A model generated the notes under the pieces. The model was not told the origin of the DNA. It saw nothing but the letters and a program-made list of their open reading frames with translations, and ran no database searches. This document shows positions 26,443-36,269 of a stretch of 64,000 nucleotides of DNA, piece by piece. Source of the DNA: Pseudomonas sp. GD04091 (lineage in GTDB: Bacteria; Pseudomonadota; Gammaproteobacteria; Pseudomonadales; Pseudomonadaceae); the NCBI RefSeq assembly GCF_029836165.1, contig NZ_JAOEBG010000008.1:62001-126000 (forward strand), written 5' to 3'. The position numbers and the translations under genes were made by a program. Positions within the stretch are counted from its first letter, which is position 1. Every line of letters starts with the position of its first letter.

Positions 26443-26921
26443 GCGACGCGCGCCGGCTGGCCCGGCGAGCGCGCATGCTGCGCTGGCTGCTGAACCTCTA
26501 CCCGCCCTACCTGGGCGCGGGCATCCGTATCCAGGAAATCAGTCCGGACATGCGCAGCGTCAAGGTGCGGATGAAACTGACCCGGTGGAATCGCAACTAC
26601 GTCGGCACCCAGTTCGGTGGCAGCCTGTATTCGATGGTCGATCCCTTCTACATGTTGCTGCTGATCGAGCAGTTGGGGCGCGACTACGTCGTCTGGGACA
26701 AGGCCGCCAGCATCGATTTCATCTCGCCGGGCAAGGGCCCGGTGCATGCCGAATTCCACGTCGATGACGCGCTGCTGGACGAGATCCGCCAGCAGACCGC
26801 CAACGGCAAGAAGTACCTGCCCCGGTTGCAGGTGGAGATCCGCGATGACGCCGGCGAGCTGGTGGCGCGGGTCGACAAGACCCTATATGTGCGGCTCAAG
26901 CCGCAAGCGAGGCAGGCGTAA
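26439..26921 (+). CDS. DUF4442/YiiD-C hotdog-fold protein (thioesterase-like)
   Basis: A 160-residue protein with the DUF4442 hotdog pattern: a basic N-terminal helix, LTRWNRNYVGTQFGGSLYSMVDPFYMLLLIEQLG, VWDKAASIDFISPGKGPVHAEF and LVARVDKTLYVRLK. Members resemble acyl-CoA thioesterases but usually lack proven activity. It is inserted between ubiH and ubiI with four-base overlap on the left and three bases on the right, so it is translated with ubiquinone genes. Link to quinone synthesis is inference. Confidence 0.85.
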   Translation: MSDARRLARRARMLRWLLNLYPPYLGAGIRIQEISPDMRSVKVRMKLTRWNRNYVGTQFGGSLYSMVDPFYMLLLIEQLGRDYVVWDKAASIDFISPGKGPVHAEFHVDDALLDEIRQQTANGKKYLPRLQVEIRDDAGELVARVDKTLYVRLKPQARQA

Positions 26922-26924
26922 GGC

Positions 26925-28148
26925 ATGGAAATGCGCGCAGATCTGTTGATTGTCGGTGCCGGTATGGTCGGCAGCGCCCTGGCCCTGGCCCTGCGCCACA
27001 GCGGCCTGGACGTGTTGCTGCTCGATGGCGGCCCGCTGTCGGTCAAACCCTTCGATGACGAGGCGCCGTTCGAACCGCGGGTCAGCGCCCTGTCGGCGGC
27101 CAGCCAGCGCATCCTCGAGCGCCTGGGCGCCTGGGACGGCATCGCCCGGCGCCGCGTGTCGCCCTATACGGACATGCGCGTCTGGGATGGCAGCGGCACT
27201 GGCGAGATCCATTTCTCGGCGGCCAGCGTGCACGCCCAGGTGCTGGGCCATATCGTCGAGAACCGGGTGGTCCAGGATGGCCTGCTGGAGCGTTTGCATG
27301 ACAGCGATGTCGGCCTGTTGGCCAATGCTCGGCTGGAACAGCTGCGCCGTTCCGGTGATGAGTGGCTGCTGACCCTGGCCGACGGCCGCAAGTTGCGCGC
27401 GCCGCTGGTGATCGCCGCCGACGGCGCCAACTCGGCGGTGCGCCGGCTGGCGGGCTGCGAGACCCGTGAATGGGATTACCTGCACCACGCCATCGTCACC
27501 AGCGTGCGCTGCAGCGAGGCGCATCGGGCCACGGCCTGGCAGCGCTTCACCGACGAAGGCCCGCTGGCGTTCCTGCCGTTGGCGCGCGAGGGGCGCCAGG
27601 ATTGGTGCTCGATCGTCTGGTCGACCACGCCGGAGCAGGCCGAGCAGGCCATGGCGATGGACGACGCGGCGTTCTGCCAGGCCCTGGAGCGTGCCTTCGA
27701 GGGGCGCCTGGGCGAGGTGCTGGAGGCGGATCCACGCCTGTGCGTGCCGCTGCGCCAGCGACATGCCAAGCGCTACGTGCAGGAAGGGCTGGCGCTGATC
27801 GGCGACGCGGCGCATACCATCCATCCGCTGGCGGGGCAGGGGGTCAACCTGGGCTTTCTGGACGCCGCGGTGCTGGCCGAGGAGCTGGTGCGAGCCTGCG
27901 AGCGTGGCGAGCGCCTGGCGGATGTGAAGGTGCTGAGCCGTTTCGAGCGCCGGCGCATGCCGCACAACCTGGCCTTGATGGCGGCGATGGAAGGCTTCGA
28001 GCGGTTGTTCCAGGCCAATCCGCTGCCGTTGCGCTGGTTGCGCAACAGCGGCTTGAAGCTGGTGGAGCAGATGCCGGAGGCCAAGGCGGTATTCGTGCGT
28101 CAGGCCCTGGGGTTGTCCGGGGACCTGCCCGAGTTGGCCAGGGCCTGA
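26925..28148 (+). CDS. ubiI: Ubiquinone biosynthesis FAD hydroxylase UbiI (VisC)
   Basis: A 407-residue paralogue of UbiH. FAD motifs are LIVGAGMVGSALALALRHSG, VIAADGANSAVRRLAG and LIGDAAHTIHPLAGQGVNLGFLDA. UbiI performs the C5 hydroxylation in aerobic ubiquinone synthesis. It closes the ygfB-pepP-ubiH-hotdog-ubiI operon and a REP hairpin follows. UbiF-type (C6/C7) activity cannot be excluded by sequence reading alone. Confidence 0.88.
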   Translation: MEMRADLLIVGAGMVGSALALALRHSGLDVLLLDGGPLSVKPFDDEAPFEPRVSALSAASQRILERLGAWDGIARRRVSPYTDMRVWDGSGTGEIHFSAASVHAQVLGHIVENRVVQDGLLERLHDSDVGLLANARLEQLRRSGDEWLLTLADGRKLRAPLVIAADGANSAVRRLAGCETREWDYLHHAIVTSVRCSEAHRATAWQRFTDEGPLAFLPLAREGRQDWCSIVWSTTPEQAEQAMAMDDAAFCQALERAFEGRLGEVLEADPRLCVPLRQRHAKRYVQEGLALIGDAAHTIHPLAGQGVNLGFLDAAVLAEELVRACERGERLADVKVLSRFERRRMPHNLALMAAMEGFERLFQANPLPLRWLRNSGLKLVEQMPEAKAVFVRQALGLSGDLPELARA

Positions 28149-28156
28149 GGGCCTGG

Positions 28157-28184
28157 TCGCGGGGCAAGTGGGCTTGCCCCGCGA
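28157..28184. repeat. Single REP hairpin after ubiI
   Basis: TCGCGGGGCAAG-TGGG-CTTGCCCCGCGA is a tight perfect 12-bp hairpin followed by TTGTTTG. It probably ends or protects the ubi operon transcript. Confidence 0.8.
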
Positions 28185-28226
28185 TTGTTTGCAACATCCG
28201 GTAACTGCTCGGCAGATGAGTCGCAA

Positions 28227-28245
28227 AATGGGAACCACTACCATT
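28227..28245. promoter_or_regulatory. Fur-box-like site upstream of the iron importer
   Basis: AATGGGAACCACTACCATT matches the Pseudomonas-style Fur box AATGAGAATCATTCTCATT at 14 of 19 positions and sits in a GCAAA...TTTGC palindrome 33 bases before the binding-protein start. Iron repression by Fur is therefore likely. Confidence 0.55.
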
Positions 28246-28277
28246 TGCACCTCTCATATCGGCGAGGAGTACTCCCC

Positions 28278-29279
28278 ATGTTGCCCCGCAAACCCCTACT
28301 GGCTGCCCTGGCCCTCACCCTGTTCGGCGGCACCGCCCAGGCGGCGGACGAAGTGGTGGTGTACTCCTCGCGTATCGACGAGCTGATCAAGCCGGTGTTC
28401 GACGCCTACACCGCCAAGACTGGCACCAAGATCAAGTTCATCACCGACAAGGAAGCCCCGCTGATGCAGCGCATCAAGGCCGAGGGCGAGAACGGCGTGG
28501 CCGATCTGCTGCTCACCGTCGATGCCGGCAACCTCTGGCAAGCCGAGCAGATGGGCATCCTGCAGCCGATCAAGTCGACCATCATCGACCAGAACATCCC
28601 GGCGCAGTACCGTGCTTCATCCCACGAGTGGACCGGCCTGAGCCTGCGCGCGCGGACCATCGCCTATTCCACCGAACGGGTCAAACCGTCCGAACTGACC
28701 ACCTACGAAGCCCTGGCCGACAAGAACTGGGAAGGCCGCCTGTGCCTGCGCACGGCGAAGAAGGTCTACAACCAGTCGTTGACCGCCACCCTCATCGAGA
28801 ACCATGGCGAGGCCGAGACCGAGAAGCTGATCAAGGGCTGGGTCAACAACCTGTCCACCGACGTGTTCTCCGACGACACCGCCGTGCTGCACGCCATTGC
28901 CGCCGGCCAGTGCGACGTGGGCATCGTCAACACCTACTACTACGGCCGCCTGCACAAGGAGAAGCCGGACCTGCCGGTCAAGCTGTTCTGGCCCAACCAG
29001 GGCGACCGTGGCGTGCACGTCAACCTCTCGGGTATCGGCCTGACCAAGCACGCGCCGCATCCGGAGGCGGCGAAAAAGCTGGTGGAGTGGATGACTGGCG
29101 AAGAGGCACAGAAGCTGTTCGCCGACATCAACCAGGAATTCCCGGCCAACCCCAAGGTAAAACCATCGGCGGAAGTGGCGGCCTGGGGTAGCTTCAAGGC
29201 CGACAGCATTCCGGTGGAAGTCGCTGGCAAGCGCCAGGCCGAGGCCATTCGCCTGATGGATCGGGCTGGCTGGAACTGA
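28278..29279 (+). CDS. fbpA: Ferric iron ABC importer, periplasmic binding protein
   Basis: A 333-residue FbpA/FutA-family protein. The signal peptide [22 protein letters not shown] is cut before ADEV. The mature part starts [16 protein letters not shown] and holds [28 protein letters not shown], and the iron-ligand Tyr cluster NTYYYGR. Binds Fe3+ for delivery to the permease that follows. A Fur-like site lies upstream. A terminator-like hairpin and REP pair separate it from the permease, which would favour binding-protein excess. An ATPase gene was not found here. Confidence 0.92.
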   Translation: MLPRKPLLAALALTLFGGTAQAADEVVVYSSRIDELIKPVFDAYTAKTGTKIKFITDKEAPLMQRIKAEGENGVADLLLTVDAGNLWQAEQMGILQPIKSTIIDQNIPAQYRASSHEWTGLSLRARTIAYSTERVKPSELTTYEALADKNWEGRLCLRTAKKVYNQSLTATLIENHGEAETEKLIKGWVNNLSTDVFSDDTAVLHAIAAGQCDVGIVNTYYYGRLHKEKPDLPVKLFWPNQGDRGVHVNLSGIGLTKHAPHPEAAKKLVEWMTGEEAQKLFADINQEFPANPKVKPSAEVAAWGSFKADSIPVEVAGKRQAEAIRLMDRAGWN

Positions 29280-29298
29280 GTTCCACGGCTTATCCTTC

Positions 29299-29399
29299 CG
29301 GGGCCCTTCTGGGCCCCTTCGCGGCTAAAGCCGCTCCCACAGGTCGTGCGCTGCCGGCAAGGTATGTGCGGTTCCTGTGGGAGCGGCTTTAGTCGCGAA
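29299..29399. repeat. Hairpin plus REP pair between iron-importer genes
   Basis: GGGGCCC-TTCT-GGGCCCC (29299-29316) is followed by a REP pair with arms 29318-29343 and 29374-29399 (TTCGCGGCTAAAGCCGCTCC variant). Together they likely cut or stabilise the mRNA after the binding-protein gene. Confidence 0.8.
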
Positions 29400-29440
29400 C
29401 GACCGCAAAGCGGTCGCAACCTGCAACCGAGAGTCCTGTC

Positions 29441-31063
29441 TTGCCCCACACCCCCCAACGCCGCTGGTACCTTCCGGTCTTCCTGACCGCCGCCCTGGTG
29501 CTGCTGCCACTGAGCGTCCTGCTGCTGTCCTGGCAGTCGGTCGATGCGCAGATCTGGTCGCACCTGCTCGACACTCAGATGAGCCGCCTGCTGGGCAACA
29601 CCCTGACCCTGGTGCTGGGCGTCGGCATCGGCGTGACCGTGCTGGGGGTGAGCCTGGCCTGGCTCACCAGCCTCTGCGAGTTTCCCGGCAGGCGCTGGCT
29701 GGACTGGGCACTGATGCTGCCGTTCGCCATTCCGGCCTATGTGCTGGCGTTCGTCTTCGTCGGCCTGCTGGACTTCGCCGGCCCGGTGCAGACGGCGCTG
29801 CGCGAAGTGTTCGGCCCCATGCGCCTGCCCCGGGTGCGTTCCACCGGCGGTGTGATCACGGTACTGGTGCTGGTGTTCTACCCCTACGTCTACCTGCTGG
29901 CGCGCAATGCCTTCCTGGCCCAGGGCAAGGGCCTGATGGAGGCTGCTCGGGTGCTCGGGCTGTCGCCGTTGCAGGCATTCTGGCGCGTCGCGCTGCCCGT
30001 GGCGCGGCCGGCCATCGGCGCCGGTATCGCCCTGGCGCTGATGGAAACACTGGCTGATTTCGGCGCGGTGGCGGTGTTCAACTTCGATACCTTCACCACC
30101 GCCATCTACAAGACCTGGTATGGCTTCTTCAGCCTGTCCAGCGCGGCGCAGCTGGCCAGCCTGCTGTTGCTGGCGGTGATCCTGGTGCTGTACGGCGAGC
30201 GCCGTGCGCGTGGTGCCAACCACAGCGGCAACGAGCGCCCTCGGGGCCAGGCGCTCTACCACCTGCGTGGGATCAAGGCGCTGGCCGCCAGCGCCTGGTG
30301 CCTGCTGGTGTTCACCTGTGCCTTCGTCATCCCGCTGCTGCAGCTGCTGGCGTGGTTCTGGCAGCGCGGGCGACATGATCTGGACGAGCGCTACTTCGGC
30401 CTGGTCATGCACACCCTGTACCTCGGTGGCATGGCCGCGCTGATCACCGTCAGTGTGGCCATGCTGCTGGTCTTTGCCCGGCGCCAGGCGCCAACCCGGG
30501 GGATCCGCACCGGCGTGGGTCTGGCCAACCTGGGTTATGCGTTGCCCGGGTCGGTACTGGCCGTGTCGATCATGCTGGCGTTCAGCTACCTCGACAATGA
30601 GCTGGTGATCCCGCTGTCCCACTGGTTGGGTGGAGCGGGCAGGCCCTTGCTGCTGGGCAGTCTCTGGGCATTGCTGCTGGCGTATCTGGTGCGGTTCATC
30701 GCCGTGGCCTACGGCCCGCTGGAAAACAGCCTGGAACGCATCCGTCCTTCACTGCCGGAGGCTTCGCGCAGCCTCGGGGTCAGTGGCCCGGGATTGTTTT
30801 TCAAGGTGTATCTGCCGTTGCTGGCACCCGGCGCCCTGAGCGCTGCCTTGCTGGTGTTCGTCGATGTGCTCAAGGAGATGCCGGCGACCTTGCTGATGCG
30901 TCCCTTCGGCTGGGACACCCTTGCCGTGCGCGTGTTCGAGATGACCAGCGAAGGCGAATGGGCGCGGGCTTCGTTGCCGGCATTGAGCCTGGTGCTGGTC
31001 GGACTGCTGCCGGTGATCGGCCTGATCCGTCGCTCGGCACATCGTCCGGGATATCCGCGTTGA
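29441..31063 (+). CDS. fbpB: Ferric iron ABC importer permease (fused double unit; TTG start)
   Basis: A 540-residue permease with two tandem permease halves, as in FbpB/SfuB. Each half has about six hydrophobic helices and an EAA loop: MEAARVLGLSPLQAFWRVALPVARPAI and LPEASRSLGVSGPGLFFKVYLPLLAPGA. The frame begins at TTG 29441 (MPHTPQRRWYLPVFLT), after GAGAGTC; no nearer ATG is in frame before the first helix, so a TTG start is probable. Pairs with the upstream FbpA. The matching ATPase must be elsewhere. Confidence 0.9.
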   Translation: MPHTPQRRWYLPVFLTAALVLLPLSVLLLSWQSVDAQIWSHLLDTQMSRLLGNTLTLVLGVGIGVTVLGVSLAWLTSLCEFPGRRWLDWALMLPFAIPAYVLAFVFVGLLDFAGPVQTALREVFGPMRLPRVRSTGGVITVLVLVFYPYVYLLARNAFLAQGKGLMEAARVLGLSPLQAFWRVALPVARPAIGAGIALALMETLADFGAVAVFNFDTFTTAIYKTWYGFFSLSSAAQLASLLLLAVILVLYGERRARGANHSGNERPRGQALYHLRGIKALAASAWCLLVFTCAFVIPLLQLLAWFWQRGRHDLDERYFGLVMHTLYLGGMAALITVSVAMLLVFARRQAPTRGIRTGVGLANLGYALPGSVLAVSIMLAFSYLDNELVIPLSHWLGGAGRPLLLGSLWALLLAYLVRFIAVAYGPLENSLERIRPSLPEASRSLGVSGPGLFFKVYLPLLAPGALSAALLVFVDVLKEMPATLLMRPFGWDTLAVRVFEMTSEGEWARASLPALSLVLVGLLPVIGLIRRSAHRPGYPR

Positions 31064-31187
31064 GGGTGCCACGCCGTCTCCTTGCCGCTACAATGCGCGG
31101 CATTCGCAGCGGCGGATCCTACAAGAAGAGGTGATGGGTAAACATCGCTGACCGCCGCCGCCTCGCCACGCCCGGAAGGAGAAACCC

Positions 31188-32270
31188 ATGGGACAGCGTA
31201 CGCCTTTGTATGACCTGCACCTGGCGCTCGGCGCCAAGACGGTCGATTTTGGCGGTTGGGACATGCCCCTGCACTATGGCTCGCAGGTCGAGGAGCACCA
31301 TCAGGTGCGCAGCGACTGCGGGGTCTTCGATGTCTCCCACATGACCGTGATCGATATCGATGGCTGTGCCGCCACGCCCTGGCTGCAACGCCTGCTGGCC
31401 AACGATGTGACGCGTCTGGAAAGCCCCGGCAAGGCGCTCTACAGCCCGCTGCTCAACGCCGATGGCGGAGTCATCGACGACCTGATCGCCTACCGCACCG
31501 AGGACGGCTACCGCCTGGTGGCCAACGCCGCCACCCGCGACAAGGTGCTGGCTTGGCTGCAGGCGCACAGCGATGGCTTCAAGGTCGGTTTCAGGGCGCG
31601 TCCGGAACTGGCCATTCTCGCGATTCAAGGCCCCCAGGCTCGGGAAAAGGTCGCCGCGCTGCTCAGCGCCTCGCGCGCCGCGCTCATTCGTGAGCTGCGC
31701 CCCTTCGAAGGCGTCGCCGAGGGCGACTGGTTCATCGCTCGCACCGGCTACACCGGCGAGGACGGGCTGGAGATCATCCTCCCCGGCGAACAGGCCCCGG
31801 CCTTCTTCAACGACCTGGTCGGCGCCGGCATCGCCCCGAGCGGCCTGGGCGCCCGTGACACCCTGCGCCTGGAGGCCGGCATGAACCTGTACGGCCAGGA
31901 CATCGACGAATCCCATACTCCGCTGACCTCCAACCTGGGCTGGAGTGTCGCCTGGGAGCCGGCTGGCCGCGAATTCATCGGCCGCGCCGGCCTGCTTGGC
32001 GAGATCGAGCAGGGCGTGAAGGAAAAACTGGTCGGCCTGGTACTGGAGGAACGTGGCGTGCTGCGCGCCCACCAGGTGGTCCGTGTATCCGGGATTGGCG
32101 AAGGGGAGATCACCAGTGGTAGTTTCTCGCCTACGCTGAGCAAGTCCATTGCCCTGGCACGCGTGCCCATGGCGACCGGCGACCGCGCCGAGGTGGAAAT
32201 CCGCGGCAAGTGGTACCCGGTGCGGGTGGTCAAGCCGACCTTCGTGCGCCACGGCAAGATCCTGATCTGA
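31188..32270 (+). CDS. gcvT: Glycine cleavage system T protein (aminomethyltransferase)
   Basis: A 360-residue GcvT. It transfers the methylene group from the aminomethyl-lipoyl H protein to tetrahydrofolate and releases ammonia. Visible blocks are [48 protein letters not shown] and the C-terminal [21 protein letters not shown] lies before the ATG. First gene of gcvT-gcvH-gcvP. The 124-base leader was read for a glycine riboswitch and none was recognised; TACAAT near 31087 is a possible -10. Confidence 0.96.
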   Translation: MGQRTPLYDLHLALGAKTVDFGGWDMPLHYGSQVEEHHQVRSDCGVFDVSHMTVIDIDGCAATPWLQRLLANDVTRLESPGKALYSPLLNADGGVIDDLIAYRTEDGYRLVANAATRDKVLAWLQAHSDGFKVGFRARPELAILAIQGPQAREKVAALLSASRAALIRELRPFEGVAEGDWFIARTGYTGEDGLEIILPGEQAPAFFNDLVGAGIAPSGLGARDTLRLEAGMNLYGQDIDESHTPLTSNLGWSVAWEPAGREFIGRAGLLGEIEQGVKEKLVGLVLEERGVLRAHQVVRVSGIGEGEITSGSFSPTLSKSIALARVPMATGDRAEVEIRGKWYPVRVVKPTFVRHGKILI

Positions 32271-32317
32271 ACACTTAACGGCGGGCCGACCGCTGACCCA
32301 ATCGAGGAAGACAAGAC

Positions 32318-32701
32318 ATGAGCAATATCCCCGCCGACCTGCGTTTTGCCGAAAGCCATGAGTGGGCCCGCCTGGAAGCCGACGGCAGCGTGACCGTGGG
32401 TATCAGCGACCACGCCCAGGAAGCGTTGGGTGACGTGGTGTTCGTCGAGCTGGCCGAAGTCGGCAAGGTGTTCGCCGCTGGCGACGCCGCTGGCGTGGTG
32501 GAATCGGTGAAGGCAGCCTCGGACATCTACGCACCGGTCGGCGGTGAAGTGATTGCCGTCAACGCAGAGCTGGCCGACAGCCCGGAGCTGCTCAACACAG
32601 ATTCTTACGAATCGTGGATCTTCAAGCTGAAACCGAGCAACCCGTCCGAGCTGGACAAGCTGCTGGATGCCGCCGGTTACAAAGCCGCCATCGGCGAGTA
32701 A
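32318..32701 (+). CDS. gcvH: Glycine cleavage system H protein
   Basis: A 127-residue lipoyl carrier that shuttles the aminomethyl group between GcvP, GcvT and Lpd. The lipoylation lysine is Lys65 in [14 protein letters not shown], and the family start [12 protein letters not shown] and end [11 protein letters not shown] are intact. It lies 47 bases after gcvT, with GAGGAAG before the ATG, and is followed by a REP pair before gcvP. Confidence 0.97.
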   Translation: MSNIPADLRFAESHEWARLEADGSVTVGISDHAQEALGDVVFVELAEVGKVFAAGDAAGVVESVKAASDIYAPVGGEVIAVNAELADSPELLNTDSYESWIFKLKPSNPSELDKLLDAAGYKAAIGE

Positions 32702-32705
32702 GAAT

Positions 32706-32759
32706 CGCGCAAGCCCGCTCCCCTGACGTGCCCATGCATGGGAGCGGGCTTGTCCCGCG
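32706..32759. repeat. REP pair between gcvH and gcvP
   Basis: CGCGCAAGCCCGCTCCC (32706-32722) pairs with GGGAGCGGGCTTG (32740-32752), continued by TCCCGCG. It can form a stem inside the gcv operon and may separate expression of gcvTH from gcvP. Confidence 0.82.
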
Positions 32760-32851
32760 ATGAAGCCAGCATTGTAAAAGCAAGTTTTCCCGCAACATCG
32801 CCGATCCCTTCCTAGACTTGTAAGTCTCCACGAGAACTGGTCCAGGAAGAG

Positions 32852-35734
32852 ATGATCGCCATGTCCCAGTCGCCATCCCTGCGTCAGCTGCAAGAGACCA
32901 ACCCCTTCCTGCGTCGCCACCTCGGGCCCGATGCCCAGGAGCAGCAGGCCATGCTCGAGGCCCTTGGCGTCGCCAGCCGTGGCGAGCTGATCGAGCAGAC
33001 GGTGCCGCCGGGCATCCGCTTCAACCGCCCGCTCGACTTGCCGCCGGCCCTCGATGAACAGGCCGCGCTGGCCAGGCTCGCCGATTACGCCGCGCAGAAC
33101 CAGTTGTGGACAAGCCTGATCGGCATGGGCTACCACGCCACCATCACGCCCACCGTCATCCTGCGCAACGTGCTGGAGAACCCCGGCTGGTACACCGCCT
33201 ACACTCCCTATCAGCCAGAGATCGCCCAGGGGCGCCTGGAGGCATTGCTGAACTTCCAGCAGATGGTCATCGACCTTGCCGGCCTTCCCCTGGCCAATGC
33301 CTCGCTGCTCGACGAAGCCACGGCCGCCGCCGAAGCCATGGCCCTGGCCAAGCGGGTGGCGCGCAGCAAGAGCAACGCGTTCTTCGCTGACGAGCACTGC
33401 CACCCGCAGACCCTGTCGGTGCTCAAGACCCGCGCCGAGGGCTTCGGTTTCGAGCTGATCGTCGATTCCGTGGACAACCTGGACAAGCACTCGGTGTTCG
33501 GCGCATTGCTCCAGTACCCGGATACCCACGGCGAGGTCCGCGACCTGCGTCCGCTGATCGAGCAGCTGCATGCCCAGCAGGCCCTGGCCTGCGTCGCCGC
33601 CGACATCCTCAGCCTGGTGGTGCTCACCCCGCCCGGCGAGCTGGGCGCCGATGTGGTGCTCGGCTCCACGCAACGCTTCGGCGTGCCCATGGGGTACGGC
33701 GGGCCGCACGCGGCCTATTTCGCCTGTCGCGACGACTTCAAGCGGGCCATGCCCGGGCGCATCATCGGCGTATCCCGCGATGCGCGTGGCAACACCGCGC
33801 TGCGCATGGCCCTGCAGACCCGCGAGCAGCACATTCGCCGCGAGAAGGCCAACTCGAACATCTGCACGGCCCAGGTGCTGCTGGCCAACATCGCCGGTTT
33901 CTACGCGGTCTACCACGGGCCCGAGGGCCTGCAGCGAATCGCCCAGCGCGTGCACCGGCTGACCTTCATCCTTGCCGCAGGCCTCGAAGCCAAGGGCATC
34001 AGACGCCTCAATCAGCACTTCTTCGACACCTTGACGCTGGATGTCGGCGGCACCCAGGCGGCGATCATCGAAAGCGCCGAGGATGCCCGCGTCAACCTGC
34101 GCATCCTCGGGCGCGGCCACCTTGGGGTGAGCCTGGACGAAACCTGCGATGAAGCCACGGTGCTGAAGCTGCTCGACATCTTCCTCGGCGTCGATCATGG
34201 CCTGGACATCGCCGCGCTCGACCAGCAGGCCCTGCCCGAAGGCATACCCGGCGCGCTGGTGCGTCGCACACCGTTCCTCCAGCACCCGGTGTTCAACCTG
34301 CACCACAGCGAGACCGAGATGCTGCGCTACCTCAAGCAGCTGGAGAACAAAGACCTGGCCCTGAACCAGTCGATGATCCCGCTGGGCTCCTGCACCATGA
34401 AGCTCAACGCCACCAGCGAGATGATCCCCATCACCTGGCCTGGGTTCGCCCAGCCGCACCCCTTTGCCCCGGCGGCCCAGGTGCAGGGCTACAAGGCGAT
34501 GATCGACGAGCTGGAAAGCTGGTTGTGCGCCATCACCGGGTTCGACGCCATCTGCATGCAGCCCAACTCTGGCGCCCAAGGCGAATACGCCGGGCTGATG
34601 GCCATCACCCGCTACCACCGCAGCCGCCACCAGCCTGGGCGCACCCTGTGCCTGATCCCGTCATCGGCCCACGGCACCAATCCGGCGTCGGCGCAGATGG
34701 CTGGCATGGAGGTGGTGATCGTCGAGTGCGACGAGCAGGGCAACATCGATCTCGATGATCTGAAAGCCAAGGCTCACGCCGCGGGCGAGCGGTTGTCGTG
34801 CCTGATGGTCACCTACCCGTCGACCCATGGGGTGTACGAAGAGGGCATTCGCGAGATCTGCGAGGTGATCCACCAGCACGGGGGCCAGGTCTACATGGAT
34901 GGCGCCAACCTGAACGCACAGGTGGGGCTGGCGCGACCGGCGGACATCGGCGCCGACGTGTCGCACATGAACCTGCACAAGACCTTCTGCATCCCGCATG
35001 GCGGAGGTGGCCCGGGCATGGGACCGATCGGCATCCGCGCCCACCTCAAGCCGTTCGTCGCCAGTCATCCGGTGGTTCCAGTGCCGGGCCTGGACCCGAA
35101 CAACAGCGCCGTCAGCGCCGCGCCCTGGGGCAGTGCCAGCATCCTGCCGATCAGCTGGATGTACATCGCCATGATGGGGCCGCAACTGGCCGATGCCAGC
35201 GAGGTGGCGATCCTGTCGGCCAACTACCTGGCCAGCCAGTTGCGCGATGCCTTCCCGGTGCTCTATCGCGGGCGCAACCAGCGGGTGGCCCACGAATGCA
35301 TCCTCGACCTGCGCCCGCTCAAGGCGCTTACCGGCATCACCGAGGAGGATGTGGCCAAGCGCCTGATGGACTATGGCTTCCATGCGCCGACCATGTCGTT
35401 CCCGGTGCCGGGCACCTTGATGGTCGAGCCGACCGAGAGCGAGTCGAAGGCCGAGCTGGATCGTTTCGTCGAGGCGATGCTGGCGATCCGCGCGGAAATC
35501 GCCCAGGTGCAGGAGGGCAACTGGCCCGCCGAGGACAATCCACTCAAGCATGCGCCGCACACCCTGGCCGATGTGTTGGCGCCGTGGGACAGGCCATACG
35601 GCATCGAACAGGGCATCGCCCCCAGTGCGCACACACGCCAGCACAAGTACTGGCCGGCGGTGAACCGGGTCGACAACGTGTATGGGGACAGGAATCTGTT
35701 CTGCGCGTGCGTGCCGGTGGAGGCGTATCGCTGA
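32852..35734 (+). CDS. gcvP: Glycine dehydrogenase (decarboxylating), P protein
   Basis: A full-length single-chain P protein (960 residues from ATG 32852; a start at 32861, [11 protein letters not shown], is equally possible). It decarboxylates glycine with PLP and loads the H protein lipoyl arm. Both homologous halves are present: [29 protein letters not shown] in the first, and [22 protein letters not shown] and the PLP lysine segment [17 protein letters not shown] in the second. No truncation. Confidence 0.96.
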   Translation: MIAMSQSPSLRQLQETNPFLRRHLGPDAQEQQAMLEALGVASRGELIEQTVPPGIRFNRPLDLPPALDEQAALARLADYAAQNQLWTSLIGMGYHATITPTVILRNVLENPGWYTAYTPYQPEIAQGRLEALLNFQQMVIDLAGLPLANASLLDEATAAAEAMALAKRVARSKSNAFFADEHCHPQTLSVLKTRAEGFGFELIVDSVDNLDKHSVFGALLQYPDTHGEVRDLRPLIEQLHAQQALACVAADILSLVVLTPPGELGADVVLGSTQRFGVPMGYGGPHAAYFACRDDFKRAMPGRIIGVSRDARGNTALRMALQTREQHIRREKANSNICTAQVLLANIAGFYAVYHGPEGLQRIAQRVHRLTFILAAGLEAKGIRRLNQHFFDTLTLDVGGTQAAIIESAEDARVNLRILGRGHLGVSLDETCDEATVLKLLDIFLGVDHGLDIAALDQQALPEGIPGALVRRTPFLQHPVFNLHHSETEMLRYLKQLENKDLALNQSMIPLGSCTMKLNATSEMIPITWPGFAQPHPFAPAAQVQGYKAMIDELESWLCAITGFDAICMQPNSGAQGEYAGLMAITRYHRSRHQPGRTLCLIPSSAHGTNPASAQMAGMEVVIVECDEQGNIDLDDLKAKAHAAGERLSCLMVTYPSTHGVYEEGIREICEVIHQHGGQVYMDGANLNAQVGLARPADIGADVSHMNLHKTFCIPHGGGGPGMGPIGIRAHLKPFVASHPVVPVPGLDPNNSAVSAAPWGSASILPISWMYIAMMGPQLADASEVAILSANYLASQLRDAFPVLYRGRNQRVAHECILDLRPLKALTGITEEDVAKRLMDYGFHAPTMSFPVPGTLMVEPTESESKAELDRFVEAMLAIRAEIAQVQEGNWPAEDNPLKHAPHTLADVLAPWDRPYGIEQGIAPSAHTRQHKYWPAVNRVDNVYGDRNLFCACVPVEAYR

Positions 35735-35764
35735 GGTGGCGTTTGCCGTTCTCCCGGACCTGCT

Positions 35765-35815
35765 CTCACAGGTTGATCACCGAGCCTTGCGAGGAGCGGT
35801 GATCCCTGTGGGAGC
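35765..35815. repeat. Inverted repeat with REP tail after gcvP
   Basis: CTCACAGG-N2-GATCACCG pairs with CGGTGATC-N-CTGTGGGAG, followed by CGGGTTTACCCGCGAAG, the common Pseudomonas REP half. It lies between the convergent gcvP and DUF2388 genes. Confidence 0.7.
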
Positions 35816-35853
35816 GGGTTTACCCGCGAAGAAAATGACGCGATGGGTAGCGG

Positions 35854-36168
35854 TTACTCGGCAACGGCGTTCTTGGCCAGGATCGCATTGGCCAGTTCCA
35901 TGTCGCTGGCCTGCACGCCCGGATTGTCCGCGCGCACCTGGCGGATCGCGGCTTCCAGGAAGGGCCCGCGGATAGCGCCGTCGCTGGCGACGAAGCTGCC
36001 GGCGTCATCCTGGGCGGCAACGATCAGCTTGTGGTCCTTGAAGGTCAGGTAGGTCGAGGCGGTGGTCGCACCGGAGGAGATGACGTTACGCCAGAACCCA
36101 TCGGCCATGGCGGAGCCAATGGGCAGCGAGAACAGGAGGGTGGCTGCGATGGCTGTTTTGAAACGCAT
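35854..36168 (-). CDS. DUF2388 small exported protein
   Basis: A 104-residue protein with signal peptide MRFKTAIAATLLFSLPIGSAMA cut before DGFWRN. The mature part has the DUF2388 pattern WRNVISSGATTASTYLTFKDHKLIVAAQDDAGSFVASDGAIRG ... LANAILA (given here in parts). The family is nearly confined to Pseudomonas, often in several copies, and its role is unknown. Single gene, leftward, after the GspE-like ATPase gene. Confidence 0.8.
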   Translation of the reverse strand: MRFKTAIAATLLFSLPIGSAMADGFWRNVISSGATTASTYLTFKDHKLIVAAQDDAGSFVASDGAIRGPFLEAAIRQVRADNPGVQASDMELANAILAKNAVAE

Positions 36169-36260
36169 GATGAATCACCTCGGTCGATGAGGGCTGTTGA
36201 GATGCCGATTCGATCCCTTTTCTCACCGCCAAGTTCCCGGCCATACAGGGGAATTCTCAC

Positions 36261-36269
36261 TTATCCACA
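36261..36269. promoter_or_regulatory. Perfect DnaA-box sequence TTATCCACA
   Basis: The 9-mer TTATCCACA is an exact match to the consensus DnaA box, covering the stop codon of the GspE-like gene and lying about 90 bases upstream of the DUF2388 start. One of three exact copies in the window. Binding is not shown. Confidence 0.4.

Noticed and set aside
31064..31187. Possible glycine riboswitch before gcvT
   Set aside because: The leader is only 124 bases and shows none of the conserved aptamer segments.
31748..34630. 960-codon minus-strand frame
   Set aside because: Antisense to gcvT, gcvH and gcvP, which are clear genes. No family pattern.
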